A stretch of DNA of 64,000 bases from contig CAYFWF010000043.1 of NCBI GenBank assembly GCA_964346815.1, positions 1 to 64,000 on the forward strand, written 5' to 3'. The translations under genes were made by a program, and so were the position numbers. The notes beneath the pieces are model-generated. The model had not been told where the DNA came from. It saw nothing but the letters and a program-made list of their open reading frames with translations, and did no database searches. The DNA comes from CAYFWF01 sp964346815 (lineage in GTDB: Bacteria; Acidobacteriota; Aminicenantia; Aminicenantales; Aminicenantaceae). Positions 8,160 to 16,468 of the stretch are shown in pieces; positions within the stretch are counted from its first letter, which is position 1; the number at the start of each line of letters is the position of its first letter.

Positions 8160-8720
8160 CTAAGGGCTCCTTTTTTTACAGGGGATCCAGATTTCTGTTT
8201 TTTTGGAGGACTGAGCATCTGGAGTTCCCGTTTCAAGGTATTTTTCTAACACGGGTCCAACCTTGTCATAGCCATTGGCCTCCATCCATTCAAATATGTC
8301 TGTTATGGCTTCTCCAGTTTCCTCATAGGGTCCTGTGTGTATGGCCGTGGCTACAGTTGTGTAGTTCCATATATTTCTCTCCAAGGGTGCTTGGACAAGA
8401 GTTTGTTCGGTGATCGGAAATCCAATTTCCCATTCCATTTTCATATTTTCCTGGGGATTTGGTCCCGGAACAGTATGATATATTCCAAACATCGGCCCCT
8501 GAGGATGAACGTTTTGACTCCTCATGGTGGCGATGAGGTTCTTTATGACCTGCTCGATTTCCGAGAATGGGCCTGTATGGCGGATGCTGCAGAAAACAAA
8601 GGGATCCACCTCCTTCACTTCTACGCCCATTTCTCCCGGAATGCCTCTTTCCGCTCTTGAATGTTGAGCGAAGATGAAAACCATTAGAGGTATCATGATT
8701 AAAAGGATGGTTTTTCTCAC
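8160..8720 (-). CDS. Secreted GyrI-like (AraC effector-binding fold) protein
   Basis: The frame could begin at an ATG at 8753, but an AGAGGAGG site sits 7 nt before a GTG at 8720, and that start gives a clean signal peptide (MRKTILLIMIPLMVFIFAQHSRA). I therefore chose the GTG (186 aa). The mature part resembles the GyrI-like/effector-binding fold: VEVKEVDPFVFCSIRHTGPF at the front and a second half with the repeated IHTGPYEETGEAITDIFEWM and KYLETG-like end. Such domains bind small hydrophobic ligands. Being exported, it is probably not a transcription regulator. It is transcribed towards the cyclase gene. Confidence 0.75.
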   Translation of the reverse strand: MRKTILLIMIPLMVFIFAQHSRAERGIPGEMGVEVKEVDPFVFCSIRHTGPFSEIEQVIKNLIATMRSQNVHPQGPMFGIYHTVPGPNPQENMKMEWEIGFPITEQTLVQAPLERNIWNYTTVATAIHTGPYEETGEAITDIFEWMEANGYDKVGPVLEKYLETGTPDAQSSKKTEIWIPCKKRSP

Positions 8721-8830
8721 CGGTTGCCTCCTCTCTAGTTTGTGTCTTCCCACACCTGTTTTGTCGTACGAAGAAATGATAATACAACAGCGCTCCTAAC
8801 GCAAGCTTATGAAATTGCCTTATTGTTTGT

Positions 8831-9508
8831 TTAGACGATGTTTCTGTGATACCGGGTATAAAGGCTTATGAGAGGATTATGGCCCGTGAGGCGATCTTTT
8901 ACGATGAGGGTAGTAACCGGGGCATGCGAGTGCTTGGTGAAGAGCATGTCATGTCCAACACAGAGCCCGACCAGAATGTTGAAACTGGTACCGGTTTTGT
9001 TCAAGAGTTCTGCTTGAAGGAGAGGGTTGCATGCTGCCTCGAAATTTTTCGGATCTCTAATTTTGTAGCTTTCTGGAATGCCCAGCTCTTCCTTGTCAAC
9101 TGCCCCACATGAACAAATCACTGAAGCGATCTCGAGGCCTTTTTTCTCCAATATATCCTGGGCCCTGGAGGCTTCATCGCTCAGACCGCTGCAAAAGGCC
9201 ATACCTAGTTTGGCTGCCCCGATCCTTTTGGCGAACTCGGCGATTTCTTTTATCCTGGGCCTGGTTGGAATTATCTCTCCCATTTCTCTCGCGGCCTTTT
9301 CCTCATAAGCCTCCTTCTCGATTAGAGCGGAATTTTGGAAAAAGCTTTTTATCTCTTCTCCGCCGTATTTCTGCTTTATCTCCTGGATCAGACTCTGAAA
9401 ATTTTTCATAGGACAGAAAGAGGGGAGTTTCTCTTCATCTGTTATCCCTTTCTGACAATACATCGCCTTACAATGGCCGCATTTTGGATCTATCATTTTA
9501 TCTTGCAT
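8831..9508 (-). CDS. DUF1847 cysteine-rich metal-binding protein
   Basis: A 225-residue cytoplasmic protein of the DUF1847 family, which has no established function. The front carries cysteine motifs (CGHCKAMYCQ and FCPMKNF). The body shows the family block CNPLLQAELLNKTGTSFN and the ending VGLCVGHDMLFTKHSHAPV. The conserved cysteines and histidines suggest iron or zinc binding, and the family is common in anaerobes. A second in-frame ATG four codons later is better placed relative to the AGGA box, so the true start could be 9496. The next gene on this strand (S9 peptidase) lies upstream with a 40-bp gap. Confidence 0.85.
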   Translation of the reverse strand: MQDKMIDPKCGHCKAMYCQKGITDEEKLPSFCPMKNFQSLIQEIKQKYGGEEIKSFFQNSALIEKEAYEEKAAREMGEIIPTRPRIKEIAEFAKRIGAAKLGMAFCSGLSDEASRAQDILEKKGLEIASVICSCGAVDKEELGIPESYKIRDPKNFEAACNPLLQAELLNKTGTSFNILVGLCVGHDMLFTKHSHAPVTTLIVKDRLTGHNPLISLYTRYHRNIV

Positions 9509-9548
9509 CCTAAAAAATTTAGTTGAATTCCTCGACAGATACTCCAGG

Positions 9549-12185
9549 TTACCTGTTGGGATAGAGACTGTACCACCATTCTGGCTGGTTCTTTAACCAA
9601 CGGTCGAACCACGCTATGATTGTTTTTGTCCAGATTTTCCTCTTATTGAAATTCAAGATGTGATGATTTTGTTCATGTATTTGGATGTACTCCACTTCTC
9701 TTCCCAATATCTTCAGAGCTGTAAAAAGTTGGGTGCTCTCACCAGGTGGAACATTAGTGTCTTCAGAGCCATGAAGCAGCAGCAGAGGAGTTGTGATTTT
9801 GTCAGCACTAAAAAGAGCACTCTGGTTGATATAAATATCTTTACGATTCCAGGGATAGCTGTTGGCAGCAGCATAGGCGGAATACGAATATCCCCAGTAT
9901 CCTTCACCCCAGTAGCTGGCAATGGAACTGATCCCAGCATGAGCCACTGCTGCGGAAAACATACTGGTTCGGGTTTGGATGAGCATGGTGATGAATCCTC
10001 CGTATGATGCGCCGATACACCCGACTTTTTTTGGATCGATAAAGGGATGTGCAGCTAGAAACTCCTTGACACCGTAGATGATGTCATCGGCCACGATGAA
10101 GCCCCAGTCGTTGACATGATGAGCTGAAAATCGCTGTCCGTAGCCTATAGCCCCGCTCGGCTGAAGAACATAGACCACATAGCCCTGCGCAGCCCAGAGA
10201 TTTTTCGGATATCGTCCTCCGAATTCGCGGGTGACGGGAGTGGTGCCGCCGTAGTAATAGACAATACAGGGATATTTCTTGTTTGGATCGAAATCAGGAG
10301 GATAATAAATACGTCCCTCAATGAGGCGTCCTTGCTGGTTGTTAAAGGTCCAGCGTTGAACGTCGCCAAATTCCACATCGCCAAATTCCTCTTCCGCTGG
10401 GTCGCAGATCAGTCGAGATTTCGCGTTTTTAAGGTTGAGAAAATAGGCCTTAGGCGGTCGAGCAGCTCCTGATCCTATGAGTACTGCCAGAGCCTTGTCT
10501 TTGGCAAAATCGACGTGATCGATGACTTCTACTCCCGCAACAGAAATATTGAGATACTCCTTCTTTTCCAGATCGAATCTGAAGAGACGGCGGTATGAAT
10601 GATTAATCGTGAGAAAATATATGGCATTTTCTTTTTGGCTCCAGTAGGCCTGAGCTATCGCTGGACTGAAATCTTTCGATATCGGCTCTACCTGTTTCGT
10701 TTCAGGATCGAACAGATAGGCCTGGATATCGAACTCATTGGGAATCACATTGGCTGGAACATTCTTGCCGACATCACCAAATGCCGAAGGCCCTCCGAGA
10801 ATCAGAATTTTTGTCCCGTCTGGGCTCCACTGGGCTTGGCCCATCCACTTCCCTTCCCAGAGCAGTCTGTGTTTAAGGGTTATGAGATCGAGTGAATAGA
10901 GTTCGGTTTTTTCAAAAGGTCTCTCCGAATAGTCGATCAGTGTGCGGGTGAACAAAAGCTTTTTTCCGTCCTGACTTATGCTGTTGAGAGTTGTGGAGAA
11001 GTTACCCGCGGTCAATCTTTCTTTTGCTCCTTCAGGCACAGTTATTTTATACAGGTAAGATTTGTTCCTCCACCAGGGCTGTCGATCGGAAAGATTCTGA
11101 AAGCGTTTGACTCCCTGAAGATTCGAGCTGCCTTTTTGGGCAATTGAATAGATGATGAAATGACCGTCGGGAGACCACGTATGCGTGCCCATATTTGCCA
11201 CATTTTCAAGGATTGGGACAGATGTGCCTTTTTCCAAATCGACAACCCAGAGGGTTGAACCTGATTTGTTCTGGGTTGTGTAAGAGAACTTTTTACCCGA
11301 TGGGGCCCATTTAACTCTGGAGATAGAGGTTGCGCCTCGATAGGTATGGATAAGGCGGTTTTCCGAGAGGTCATACAATTCCACCCAACTTTCGGCGTCA
11401 TCACTAGGAGGAAGGGCCCTACGTAAGGATACAGCAGCCAAAGTTCCATCTGGGGATACGGATATCCTTGAAAGTTCAGGTGTTTCGAGCAAGTGATAAA
11501 TGGTCATGTGTCGACCGGGAGAAAGGGTGAGAAGGGGAGGAGGAGAAGCATATTTTTCATCGAAGGAGAGCGTCCCTTTCATGGACCATTCCTCATTCCA
11601 ATCAGGAACATATACGGACTTCACGAGAAGCAAATGTTTTCCTGTTTCTATGCTCAAGTCTGAATGAATTTTTCCCCCACTCGGAGATTTATTCTTATCT
11701 TCTGAGTCATCAGCATTGATTTTGGTTCCAATGAGATCGCCATCAACAAAGAGGCGAAAAGGTTGTGTGCTGTGGAGGGTCACCCGTGCCCTTGTCCATC
11801 TTTTTACATCTATATAGACTCCAAAATAGGCAATATTGGGATATGAACCGCCTTCCAAGAGTATAACACCTTCTTCGTCGGACTGGATTTTTCTCCATTG
11901 ATTTAGAGTTCCGTCGTGCCATTTTACAGTTTTTTTAGCTTTAGGCCTGAGTTCAGCTGGTTCGATCTGCTCGAATGCTACCAACTCTTTGATTGTGGAT
12001 TCAGTTTTAATTTCTTCAACTGAAGCTGGAAGAGGATTGGAAAACGGTCCCAAAAACATCCATTCGGATATGGTCAGTTCCGTGGTTCTCTCCTGTTCCT
12101 CCTCAGGATCAGCCTGGCTGAGAAGGAAAAGCGGCATCACGAGAAGGACAAAAATAGGAATCCATTGCCTAATTTTTTTGTTCAT
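9549..12185 (-). CDS. Secreted S9-family prolyl oligopeptidase/dipeptidyl peptidase
   Basis: An 878-residue exported serine peptidase. The signal peptide is MNKKIRQWIPIFVLLVMPLF then LLSQA. Residues about 30-230 form an N-terminal beta-rich domain. About 235-600 contain WD40/TolB-like propeller repeats (WSPDGHFIIYS, WSPDGTKILILGG, WAPSGKKFSYTT). The C-terminal alpha/beta hydrolase carries the nucleophile GCIGASYGGFIT, the aspartate in LLLHGSEDTNVPP, and the histidine in HEQNHHILNF. It should cleave short peptides outside the cytoplasm. A 24-codon ORF (12182-12256) overlaps the start by 4 nt and carries the better ribosome site, so translation may be coupled. Confidence 0.93.
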   Translation of the reverse strand: MNKKIRQWIPIFVLLVMPLFLLSQADPEEEQERTTELTISEWMFLGPFSNPLPASVEEIKTESTIKELVAFEQIEPAELRPKAKKTVKWHDGTLNQWRKIQSDEEGVILLEGGSYPNIAYFGVYIDVKRWTRARVTLHSTQPFRLFVDGDLIGTKINADDSEDKNKSPSGGKIHSDLSIETGKHLLLVKSVYVPDWNEEWSMKGTLSFDEKYASPPPLLTLSPGRHMTIYHLLETPELSRISVSPDGTLAAVSLRRALPPSDDAESWVELYDLSENRLIHTYRGATSISRVKWAPSGKKFSYTTQNKSGSTLWVVDLEKGTSVPILENVANMGTHTWSPDGHFIIYSIAQKGSSNLQGVKRFQNLSDRQPWWRNKSYLYKITVPEGAKERLTAGNFSTTLNSISQDGKKLLFTRTLIDYSERPFEKTELYSLDLITLKHRLLWEGKWMGQAQWSPDGTKILILGGPSAFGDVGKNVPANVIPNEFDIQAYLFDPETKQVEPISKDFSPAIAQAYWSQKENAIYFLTINHSYRRLFRFDLEKKEYLNISVAGVEVIDHVDFAKDKALAVLIGSGAARPPKAYFLNLKNAKSRLICDPAEEEFGDVEFGDVQRWTFNNQQGRLIEGRIYYPPDFDPNKKYPCIVYYYGGTTPVTREFGGRYPKNLWAAQGYVVYVLQPSGAIGYGQRFSAHHVNDWGFIVADDIIYGVKEFLAAHPFIDPKKVGCIGASYGGFITMLIQTRTSMFSAAVAHAGISSIASYWGEGYWGYSYSAYAAANSYPWNRKDIYINQSALFSADKITTPLLLLHGSEDTNVPPGESTQLFTALKILGREVEYIQIHEQNHHILNFNKRKIWTKTIIAWFDRWLKNQPEWWYSLYPNR

Positions 12186-12256
12186 CTCAGAATCTTTGAT
12201 TTCTTAGCTGTGACAAAAATAAGAGTGAGGAATACAGATAAAAAAACTTTTTTCAT
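12182..12256 (-). CDS. 24-residue upstream ORF coupled to the S9 peptidase
   Basis: A short frame, MKKVFLSVFLTLIFVTAKKS then KILR, ends in a TGA that overlaps the peptidase ATG (ATGA). A GGAG box lies 5 nt before its own ATG, whereas the peptidase start has no good ribosome site. The peptide looks like a truncated signal sequence. It may serve as a leader for translational coupling or be a decayed remnant of a secreted gene. There is no evidence that the peptide itself has a function. Confidence 0.4.
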   Translation of the reverse strand: MKKVFLSVFLTLIFVTAKKSKILR

Positions 12257-12484
12257 CGGTTCTCCATCCTTGTGTCATGGATTTATGCTTGAACGTTCCT
12301 GAACGCCGAAAAATCTAATATATCCGATTCAATCTTCGATTGCAATTATTCCCGGTCGTACAGAAATCTCCATTTTCATTATTTGTCAGACTGGCTCAAG
12401 AAGAAGCCGCTCTGAGGTAAGTGGACAGAGTTCCTCGAAGAGAGAAATGACCTCGGGGTGATGTATCAGCTTAACAGATTTTTT

Positions 12485-12772
12485 TTACATCATGTCTAGG
12501 AATTCTTGCCACTGGAAAGCTCTCAGAGTTTCTGTAGTCGAATGCCCGTAGGCGCGGATGATCATGGCAGCCTTAACTATTTGTTCGGGATCCTCGGATT
12601 CGACGATATCGATGACGTCAAACCTGCCCATAGTTGAATAGCTCTGCTTCCATTCAACATCTGGGCACTCGCTCTTGATTTTTTTTGCTACTCTCTCAGC
12701 GATTTTTTTGAATTCATAGGGATCACTGAAGGCTTCTGGTGAAATCCGGCTGAGAATGATGTATGTGTCCAT
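12485..12772 (-). CDS. GYD-domain protein
   Basis: A 95-residue cytoplasmic protein matching the GYD domain (PF08734): TYIILSRISPEAF at the start, the core YSTMGRFDVIDIVESEDPEQ, and the end STTETLRAFQWQEF. The family forms small ferredoxin-like oligomers of unknown function. The ribosome site (TAGGAGG) includes the stop of the upstream HTH gene, and the 11-nt gap indicates one transcript. The partner being an excisionase-type DNA-binding protein suggests that the GYD protein may sense or oligomerise for it; this is inference. Confidence 0.85.
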   Translation of the reverse strand: MDTYIILSRISPEAFSDPYEFKKIAERVAKKIKSECPDVEWKQSYSTMGRFDVIDIVESEDPEQIVKAAMIIRAYGHSTTETLRAFQWQEFLDMM

Positions 12773-12783
12773 AAAAAAACCTC

Positions 12784-12972
12784 CTATTTTCCTTCCAGAA
12801 AGGCGATCAAATCTTCTTCGTTAATCCACCATTGACGCCCAATCTTCTGGGCTTTGATCTTTCCTGAACTAAGAAGTTTGAGGGCAGTCACACGGCTGAT
12901 CTGAAGCTTTTCTTGGATATCTTTCAAGTTATACTGCTGAATCACCTTACTTCCCAACCAGATGGTTCTCAT
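12784..12972 (-). CDS. Excisionase-family helix-turn-helix DNA-binding protein
   Basis: A 62-residue MerR/excisionase-like winged helix protein. The helix-turn-helix is YNLKDIQEKLQISRVTALKL and the wing is KIKAQKIGRQWWINEEDLIA, the classic pattern. There is no integrase or mobile-element gene nearby, so it is probably a stand-alone regulator rather than a true excisionase. It is transcribed with the GYD gene and diverges from the M14 peptidase gene. An inverted repeat at 13035-13051 in the shared 179-bp gap is a candidate target. Confidence 0.85.
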   Translation of the reverse strand: MRTIWLGSKVIQQYNLKDIQEKLQISRVTALKLLSSGKIKAQKIGRQWWINEEDLIAFLEGK

Positions 12973-13034
12973 TGTTCTTCGTTTCTAACTATTTTATTCA
13001 TTTATTTCCTAAAATATACTTTAATTTACTCTAA

Positions 13035-13051
13035 TTGACCTATATTGTCAA
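13035..13051. promoter_or_regulatory. Inverted repeat in the HTH/M14 divergent region
   Basis: TTGAC-N7-GTCAA lies between the divergent HTH gene and the M14 peptidase gene. Half-sites of 5 bp with a 7-bp spacer suit a small dimeric regulator. The short arms mean that chance is not excluded. Confidence 0.3.
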
Positions 13052-13072
13052 GGACATTTTAAATCTTTTTTC

Positions 13073-13101
13073 TTGACTTCGATAGGTAATTTCATTAATT
13101 T
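13073..13101 (+). promoter_or_regulatory. Promoter candidate for the M14 peptidase gene
   Basis: TTGACT (13073-13078) is followed after 17 nt by TAATTT (13096-13101). The -10 box is poor but the spacing is ideal. The start would lie about 45 nt upstream of the chosen ATG at 13152. Confidence 0.35.
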
Positions 13102-13151
13102 TTTCTCGTTCATTGGAGGGAATGTCCAATAGAAACAGAAAGGAGAGCAAA

Positions 13152-15182
13152 ATGCGTAGAAGAATTATCGTTTTTTCCGCTGTTTGTCTTTTGGTTATAT
13201 TTTCCTATTCGTTTGTTCAAAAAGGGGCAAAAAAAATCACTGCATTGGGTAAATATGACTTTTACCACTATTATGAATATGATGAATTAACCAACTTTTT
13301 AAAGGATATGAACAATGCTTATCCTGAGCTCACAGAACTCAGGTCGTTATGTAAATCCGATATGGGACGAGATGTGTGGATGTTTGTAATAAACAATCCA
13401 GAGACAGGAAAAGAAGAGGACAAGCCGGGTCTGTTCTTGAATCAAATTCATTCTAGTGAGGTGATTGCAGCCATGTCCTGCTGTTATACGATTTGGGATC
13501 TACTCGAGAACTATGGAAAAAGAGATGAAATCAGGGAGGCTTTAGACAATCTAGTGTGGTACATTGTCCCCAGGCTTGATGTGGATGGCGCCGAAGCGTA
13601 TTTGACCGGAAAGCCTGCGGGCGAAGATCCTGATCCAAGGGATGATGATGGAGATTTCGAATTTGATGAAGATCCGCCCGAGGATATAGACGGAGATGGA
13701 TTTATCGTGCAGATGAGACAGGAAGATCCGGAAGGGGAGTGGAAGATTTCAGAAAAAGATCCCAGACTTATGGTCAGAAAAGCGCCCGATGAGACGGGAG
13801 GAACATATTATAAGCTGTACTCGGAGGGATGGGACAATGACGGAGATGAAAAAATCAACGAGGACAGTTTCCGGATGAGATTTCTCTCCAACAGGAATTA
13901 TCCTGGCAATTGGAGACCCGACAATATTCAACGTGGTGCAGGAAAATATCCGATGGAAGAGAGAATCACCAGGGCTGAGGTGGATTTTGCTGCAGCTCAT
14001 CCTAATATCGCTATTTATGTCCAGCATCACTGCTGCGGGAGAGTGATCCTGCGTCCTCCGACTACCAGGCCTGATAAGGACGTCAAACATCAAAGGGATC
14101 TCGAATTGTACAAAGTCGTCAGCGCTAGAAGTCTCGAGCATTCTGGATGGGATTTGGCCACCTCTGTGTACGATTGGAACTGGCCTTTCGGCACGCCAAA
14201 CAGGAAATCGACCCAGATCTATCGGGATAAAGAAGGAAAAATCAAAAATGCCCCAAGAGGGATGTACCCTGAGGAGGATGAAACAGAAACTCTGTATGAT
14301 TTTGCAGGTTGGCAGAATGGGTGCGAATCTGAGCGCGGATATTATGCTTGGGGGAGTTCGATCGAGACCATGTATGATTTATTTGGAATCTTCTCGATGG
14401 GAGATGAACACTGGGCCAGCCCGGATTATGATAAAGACGGAAGAGTGATAGAAAAGGAGCGTTTGAAGTGGAATGACGAAGAGCTGGATGGAATGCTTTA
14501 CATCGATTGGCATAAATTTGACCATCCCACGCTAGGGAGGATCGAGATAGGTGGGTGGAAGCGGAGGAAATCGAGCCCGCCTGAGGGAGAGCTCATACAG
14601 AAGGAATGCGAGATGGGGAACCGTTTTGTGATTTATCTCGCAGGCCAAGCGCCTAAGATTATGATTGGTGATACCAAGATAACAGATAAAAAGGGCGGCG
14701 TTTATCAGATAGACATTAAAGTGAAAAACAGGGGACTCCTTCCCACAGGAACACAACAAGCGGTTGAGTTGGGTATGGTAGATCCTGTTCTCCTGGAGGT
14801 AGAGCCGAGCGAGAATGTCGAAATTCTCCTTGGAAAGGAAAAAGTCGAACTAGGACAGATCGATGGATATTCTGAGAGCGAAAAGACAACCTATATCGTC
14901 AGAGTGAAGGATCCTGCTCAAAAGGCCGTTCTTAGGGTGTCTGTTGATACGCAAAGAGCCGGAAAAGATTCTAAGGAAATCGTCATCAGCCAGCCGGGAG
15001 AAGTTATTGCTGAGCGGCGCATTGCCCCTGTATTTTATCGTTCTCTGACTGACCCCAGTGATGAGATTGTTGATATTCCTGCGATGTTTCGACTCAAGGT
15101 GAAAGAGATAACAGCAGAGGGAGATAAGGATAGGAAGTCATCGTCGAGATGTCTCGAAGGAACGGTCGATGGCAGAGGATAG
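13152..15182 (+). CDS. Secreted M14-family zinc carboxypeptidase
   Basis: The frame opens at 13113, but an AAAGGAGAG site points to the ATG at 13152, which directly gives a signal peptide (MRRRIIVFSAVCLLVIFSYS). Product 676 aa. The zinc site HxxE appears in NQIHSSEVIAAMS, a further histidine in YVQHHCCGRVILRPP, and a likely catalytic glutamate in SSIETMYDLFGI. Two acidic calcium-loop-like inserts are present (DPDPRDDDGDFEFDEDPPED with IDGDGF, and PDYDKDGRVIEKERL). The last 150 residues look like an Ig-type beta domain. It should trim peptides outside the cytoplasm, complementing the S9, S46 and M24 peptidases in this window. Confidence 0.9.
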   Translation: MRRRIIVFSAVCLLVIFSYSFVQKGAKKITALGKYDFYHYYEYDELTNFLKDMNNAYPELTELRSLCKSDMGRDVWMFVINNPETGKEEDKPGLFLNQIHSSEVIAAMSCCYTIWDLLENYGKRDEIREALDNLVWYIVPRLDVDGAEAYLTGKPAGEDPDPRDDDGDFEFDEDPPEDIDGDGFIVQMRQEDPEGEWKISEKDPRLMVRKAPDETGGTYYKLYSEGWDNDGDEKINEDSFRMRFLSNRNYPGNWRPDNIQRGAGKYPMEERITRAEVDFAAAHPNIAIYVQHHCCGRVILRPPTTRPDKDVKHQRDLELYKVVSARSLEHSGWDLATSVYDWNWPFGTPNRKSTQIYRDKEGKIKNAPRGMYPEEDETETLYDFAGWQNGCESERGYYAWGSSIETMYDLFGIFSMGDEHWASPDYDKDGRVIEKERLKWNDEELDGMLYIDWHKFDHPTLGRIEIGGWKRRKSSPPEGELIQKECEMGNRFVIYLAGQAPKIMIGDTKITDKKGGVYQIDIKVKNRGLLPTGTQQAVELGMVDPVLLEVEPSENVEILLGKEKVELGQIDGYSESEKTTYIVRVKDPAQKAVLRVSVDTQRAGKDSKEIVISQPGEVIAERRIAPVFYRSLTDPSDEIVDIPAMFRLKVKEITAEGDKDRKSSSRCLEGTVDGRG

Positions 15183-15186
15183 GGAA

Positions 15187-15351
15187 TTACAGGCCTGGCG
15201 TAAATGTCATTTTTCTTAACTGCTCCTTCATTTTTCTCAACTCATCCTCTAGAGAAGAGACCCGAACTCTCAGCAGACTCACATCTTCTTTTAAATCCTT
15301 GACTTCTTGCTCTAAATCTTTGGCTTTTTCTTCTTGATCGAAATTTTCCAT
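15187..15351 (-). CDS. Small coiled-coil protein (54 aa)
   Basis: A 54-residue frame from the ATG at 15351, chosen because AAAGGAAAG sits just before it; an upstream ATG at 15417 would run into the bactofilin gene. Nearly the whole protein is a heptad-patterned coiled coil (KAKDLEQEVKDLKEDVSLLR, then VRVSSLEDELRKMKEQLRK). It follows the bactofilin gene by 22 nt on the same strand, so a structural partner of the bactofilin polymer is a reasonable guess. No family is recognised. Confidence 0.6.
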   Translation of the reverse strand: MENFDQEEKAKDLEQEVKDLKEDVSLLRVRVSSLEDELRKMKEQLRKMTFTPGL

Positions 15352-15373
15352 TTTCTTTCCTTTGACTCGTGAA

Positions 15374-15811
15374 TCAAGTGGATTTGGCAGAATTGTTATC
15401 TCGTCCTGAATTCTCACGTTTTTCTACAAACATTATGGGCTTGTCTTCTTTGCGAGGCATAATAATTTCTCCCTGGAAAAAACTGCCTTCAGCTATTGCG
15501 ATTTTGGATGTCTGGATATTGCCGGTCACGTGGGCTTCAGACCTGAGCTCTACCTGTTCTGGAGAATTGATATTTCCTTTAAGCTTTCCTTCAATTATTA
15601 CGGAACGGCTCTGGATGTTCCCCTCAATTTTTCCACCCTTCTGAATCCGCACCAAGCCTTCACTTTTGACATTTCCTTTGAGGTGACCGGAAATACGAAC
15701 GCCTTCTGTACCGGATATGGTTCCTGTGAATCTGGTGCCTGGAGCAACCGAGGATTCTTCTGGGTCGACCTTGTCTTCGAGACGTCGTTTCATAAATCCT
15801 GATTTCTGCAT
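15374..15811 (-). CDS. Bactofilin (polymer-forming cytoskeletal protein)
   Basis: A 145-residue bactofilin. The central beta-helix has the expected short repeats: GTRFTGTISGTEGVRISGHL, KGNVKSEGLVRIQKGGKIEG, then NIQSRSVIIEGKLKGNIN and HVTGNIQTSKIAIAEG. Disordered charged ends flank it. Bactofilins self-assemble without nucleotide into membrane-associated filaments that position envelope enzymes or pili. Here the gene diverges from a minor-pilin operon and is followed by a small coiled-coil gene, both consistent with an envelope-organising role. Confidence 0.92.
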   Translation of the reverse strand: MQKSGFMKRRLEDKVDPEESSVAPGTRFTGTISGTEGVRISGHLKGNVKSEGLVRIQKGGKIEGNIQSRSVIIEGKLKGNINSPEQVELRSEAHVTGNIQTSKIAIAEGSFFQGEIIMPRKEDKPIMFVEKRENSGRDNNSAKST

Positions 15812-15975
15812 TTTCCGTCCTATTTTACCTTCAGTCTTTTGTTTTGTCCACCTATCTTTCTTAGACCCCTATCTTTTCTTGCGTTTTGTTGAGGAGTCAT
15901 TAGTCACAGCAGCTCCTCGTTAACTTTTGTTAACTTGAATAGCCTTCGTTTCTTCAGAACTGTCTTCGAGTGTTT

Positions 15976-16041
15976 ACACCTCGCTCCGGACCGTTAGCTT
16001 TCTTCGGGGGAGAAAGCAGTCTGGATATGGCACGGAGTGTG
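15976..16041 (+). other. Structured leader upstream of the minor-pilin operon
   Basis: A perfect 7-bp hairpin, GCTTTCT (15997-16003) with AGAAAGC (16011-16017), sits inside a larger stem: CTCCG (15984-15988) with CGGAG (16033-16037) and ACAC (15976-15979) with TGTG (16038-16041). CCGGAC (15986-15991) can instead pair with GTCTGG (16019-16024), which would break the CTCCG stem. It ends 22 nt before the first pilin ATG. No known riboswitch consensus is recognised. Confidence 0.35.
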
Positions 16042-16063
16042 CATCGCCGAAAGTGAGGAAAAA

Positions 16064-16444
16064 ATGAGAAGCAGAGGATTCACCCTGATAGAACTCCTGA
16101 TCTCTTTTGCAATAATTGTAATCTTGGTAATGGGAGCAGCTCAGCTGACCATCCATTCTTTGTTTGTAAAGAGGAGAAGTGATGTTGCTGTACGATCGGC
16201 CGAACTCGCTTCTTCTAAATTGGAGTATTTAAAAGCACTTCCTTTTGAAGGCGAAGAACTTCAAGAAGGATTTTCAGTTGACAATCCTCAAGATACTTCA
16301 GGAAACGAAATCTATCAGAGAAAATGGGAGATTTATGATGTTTCTGCACACTTGAAACGTATCGAAATAGAGTGCAGCTCCGAGAGCTATCCCACCAAGG
16401 GAGCGCGAGTGGCTCTTTTTTATTCGGGAAAATTAGGATTTTAA
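16064..16444 (+). CDS. Type IV minor pilin, PilV-like
   Basis: A prepilin-like protein of 126 residues from the ATG at 16064 (GTGAGGA site upstream; the earlier ATG at 16037 lies inside the leader structure). The type III signal is textbook: RSRGFTLIELLISFAIIVIL, with cleavage expected after the glycine and a glutamate at position 5 of the mature protein. The globular domain is short and unrecognised. It is the first of four clustered pilin-like genes, and pseudopilins of this kind form the initiation tip of a type IV pilus or type II secretion pseudopilus. Confidence 0.85.
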   Translation: MRSRGFTLIELLISFAIIVILVMGAAQLTIHSLFVKRRSDVAVRSAELASSKLEYLKALPFEGEELQEGFSVDNPQDTSGNEIYQRKWEIYDVSAHLKRIEIECSSESYPTKGARVALFYSGKLGF

Positions 16445-16468
16445 TCTGAGAGAAAGCCATAGAAGAAC

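Noticed and set aside
12784..12972. Excisionase as a mark of a mobile element
   Set aside because: No integrase, attachment site or phage gene lies nearby; the protein is better seen as a small regulator.
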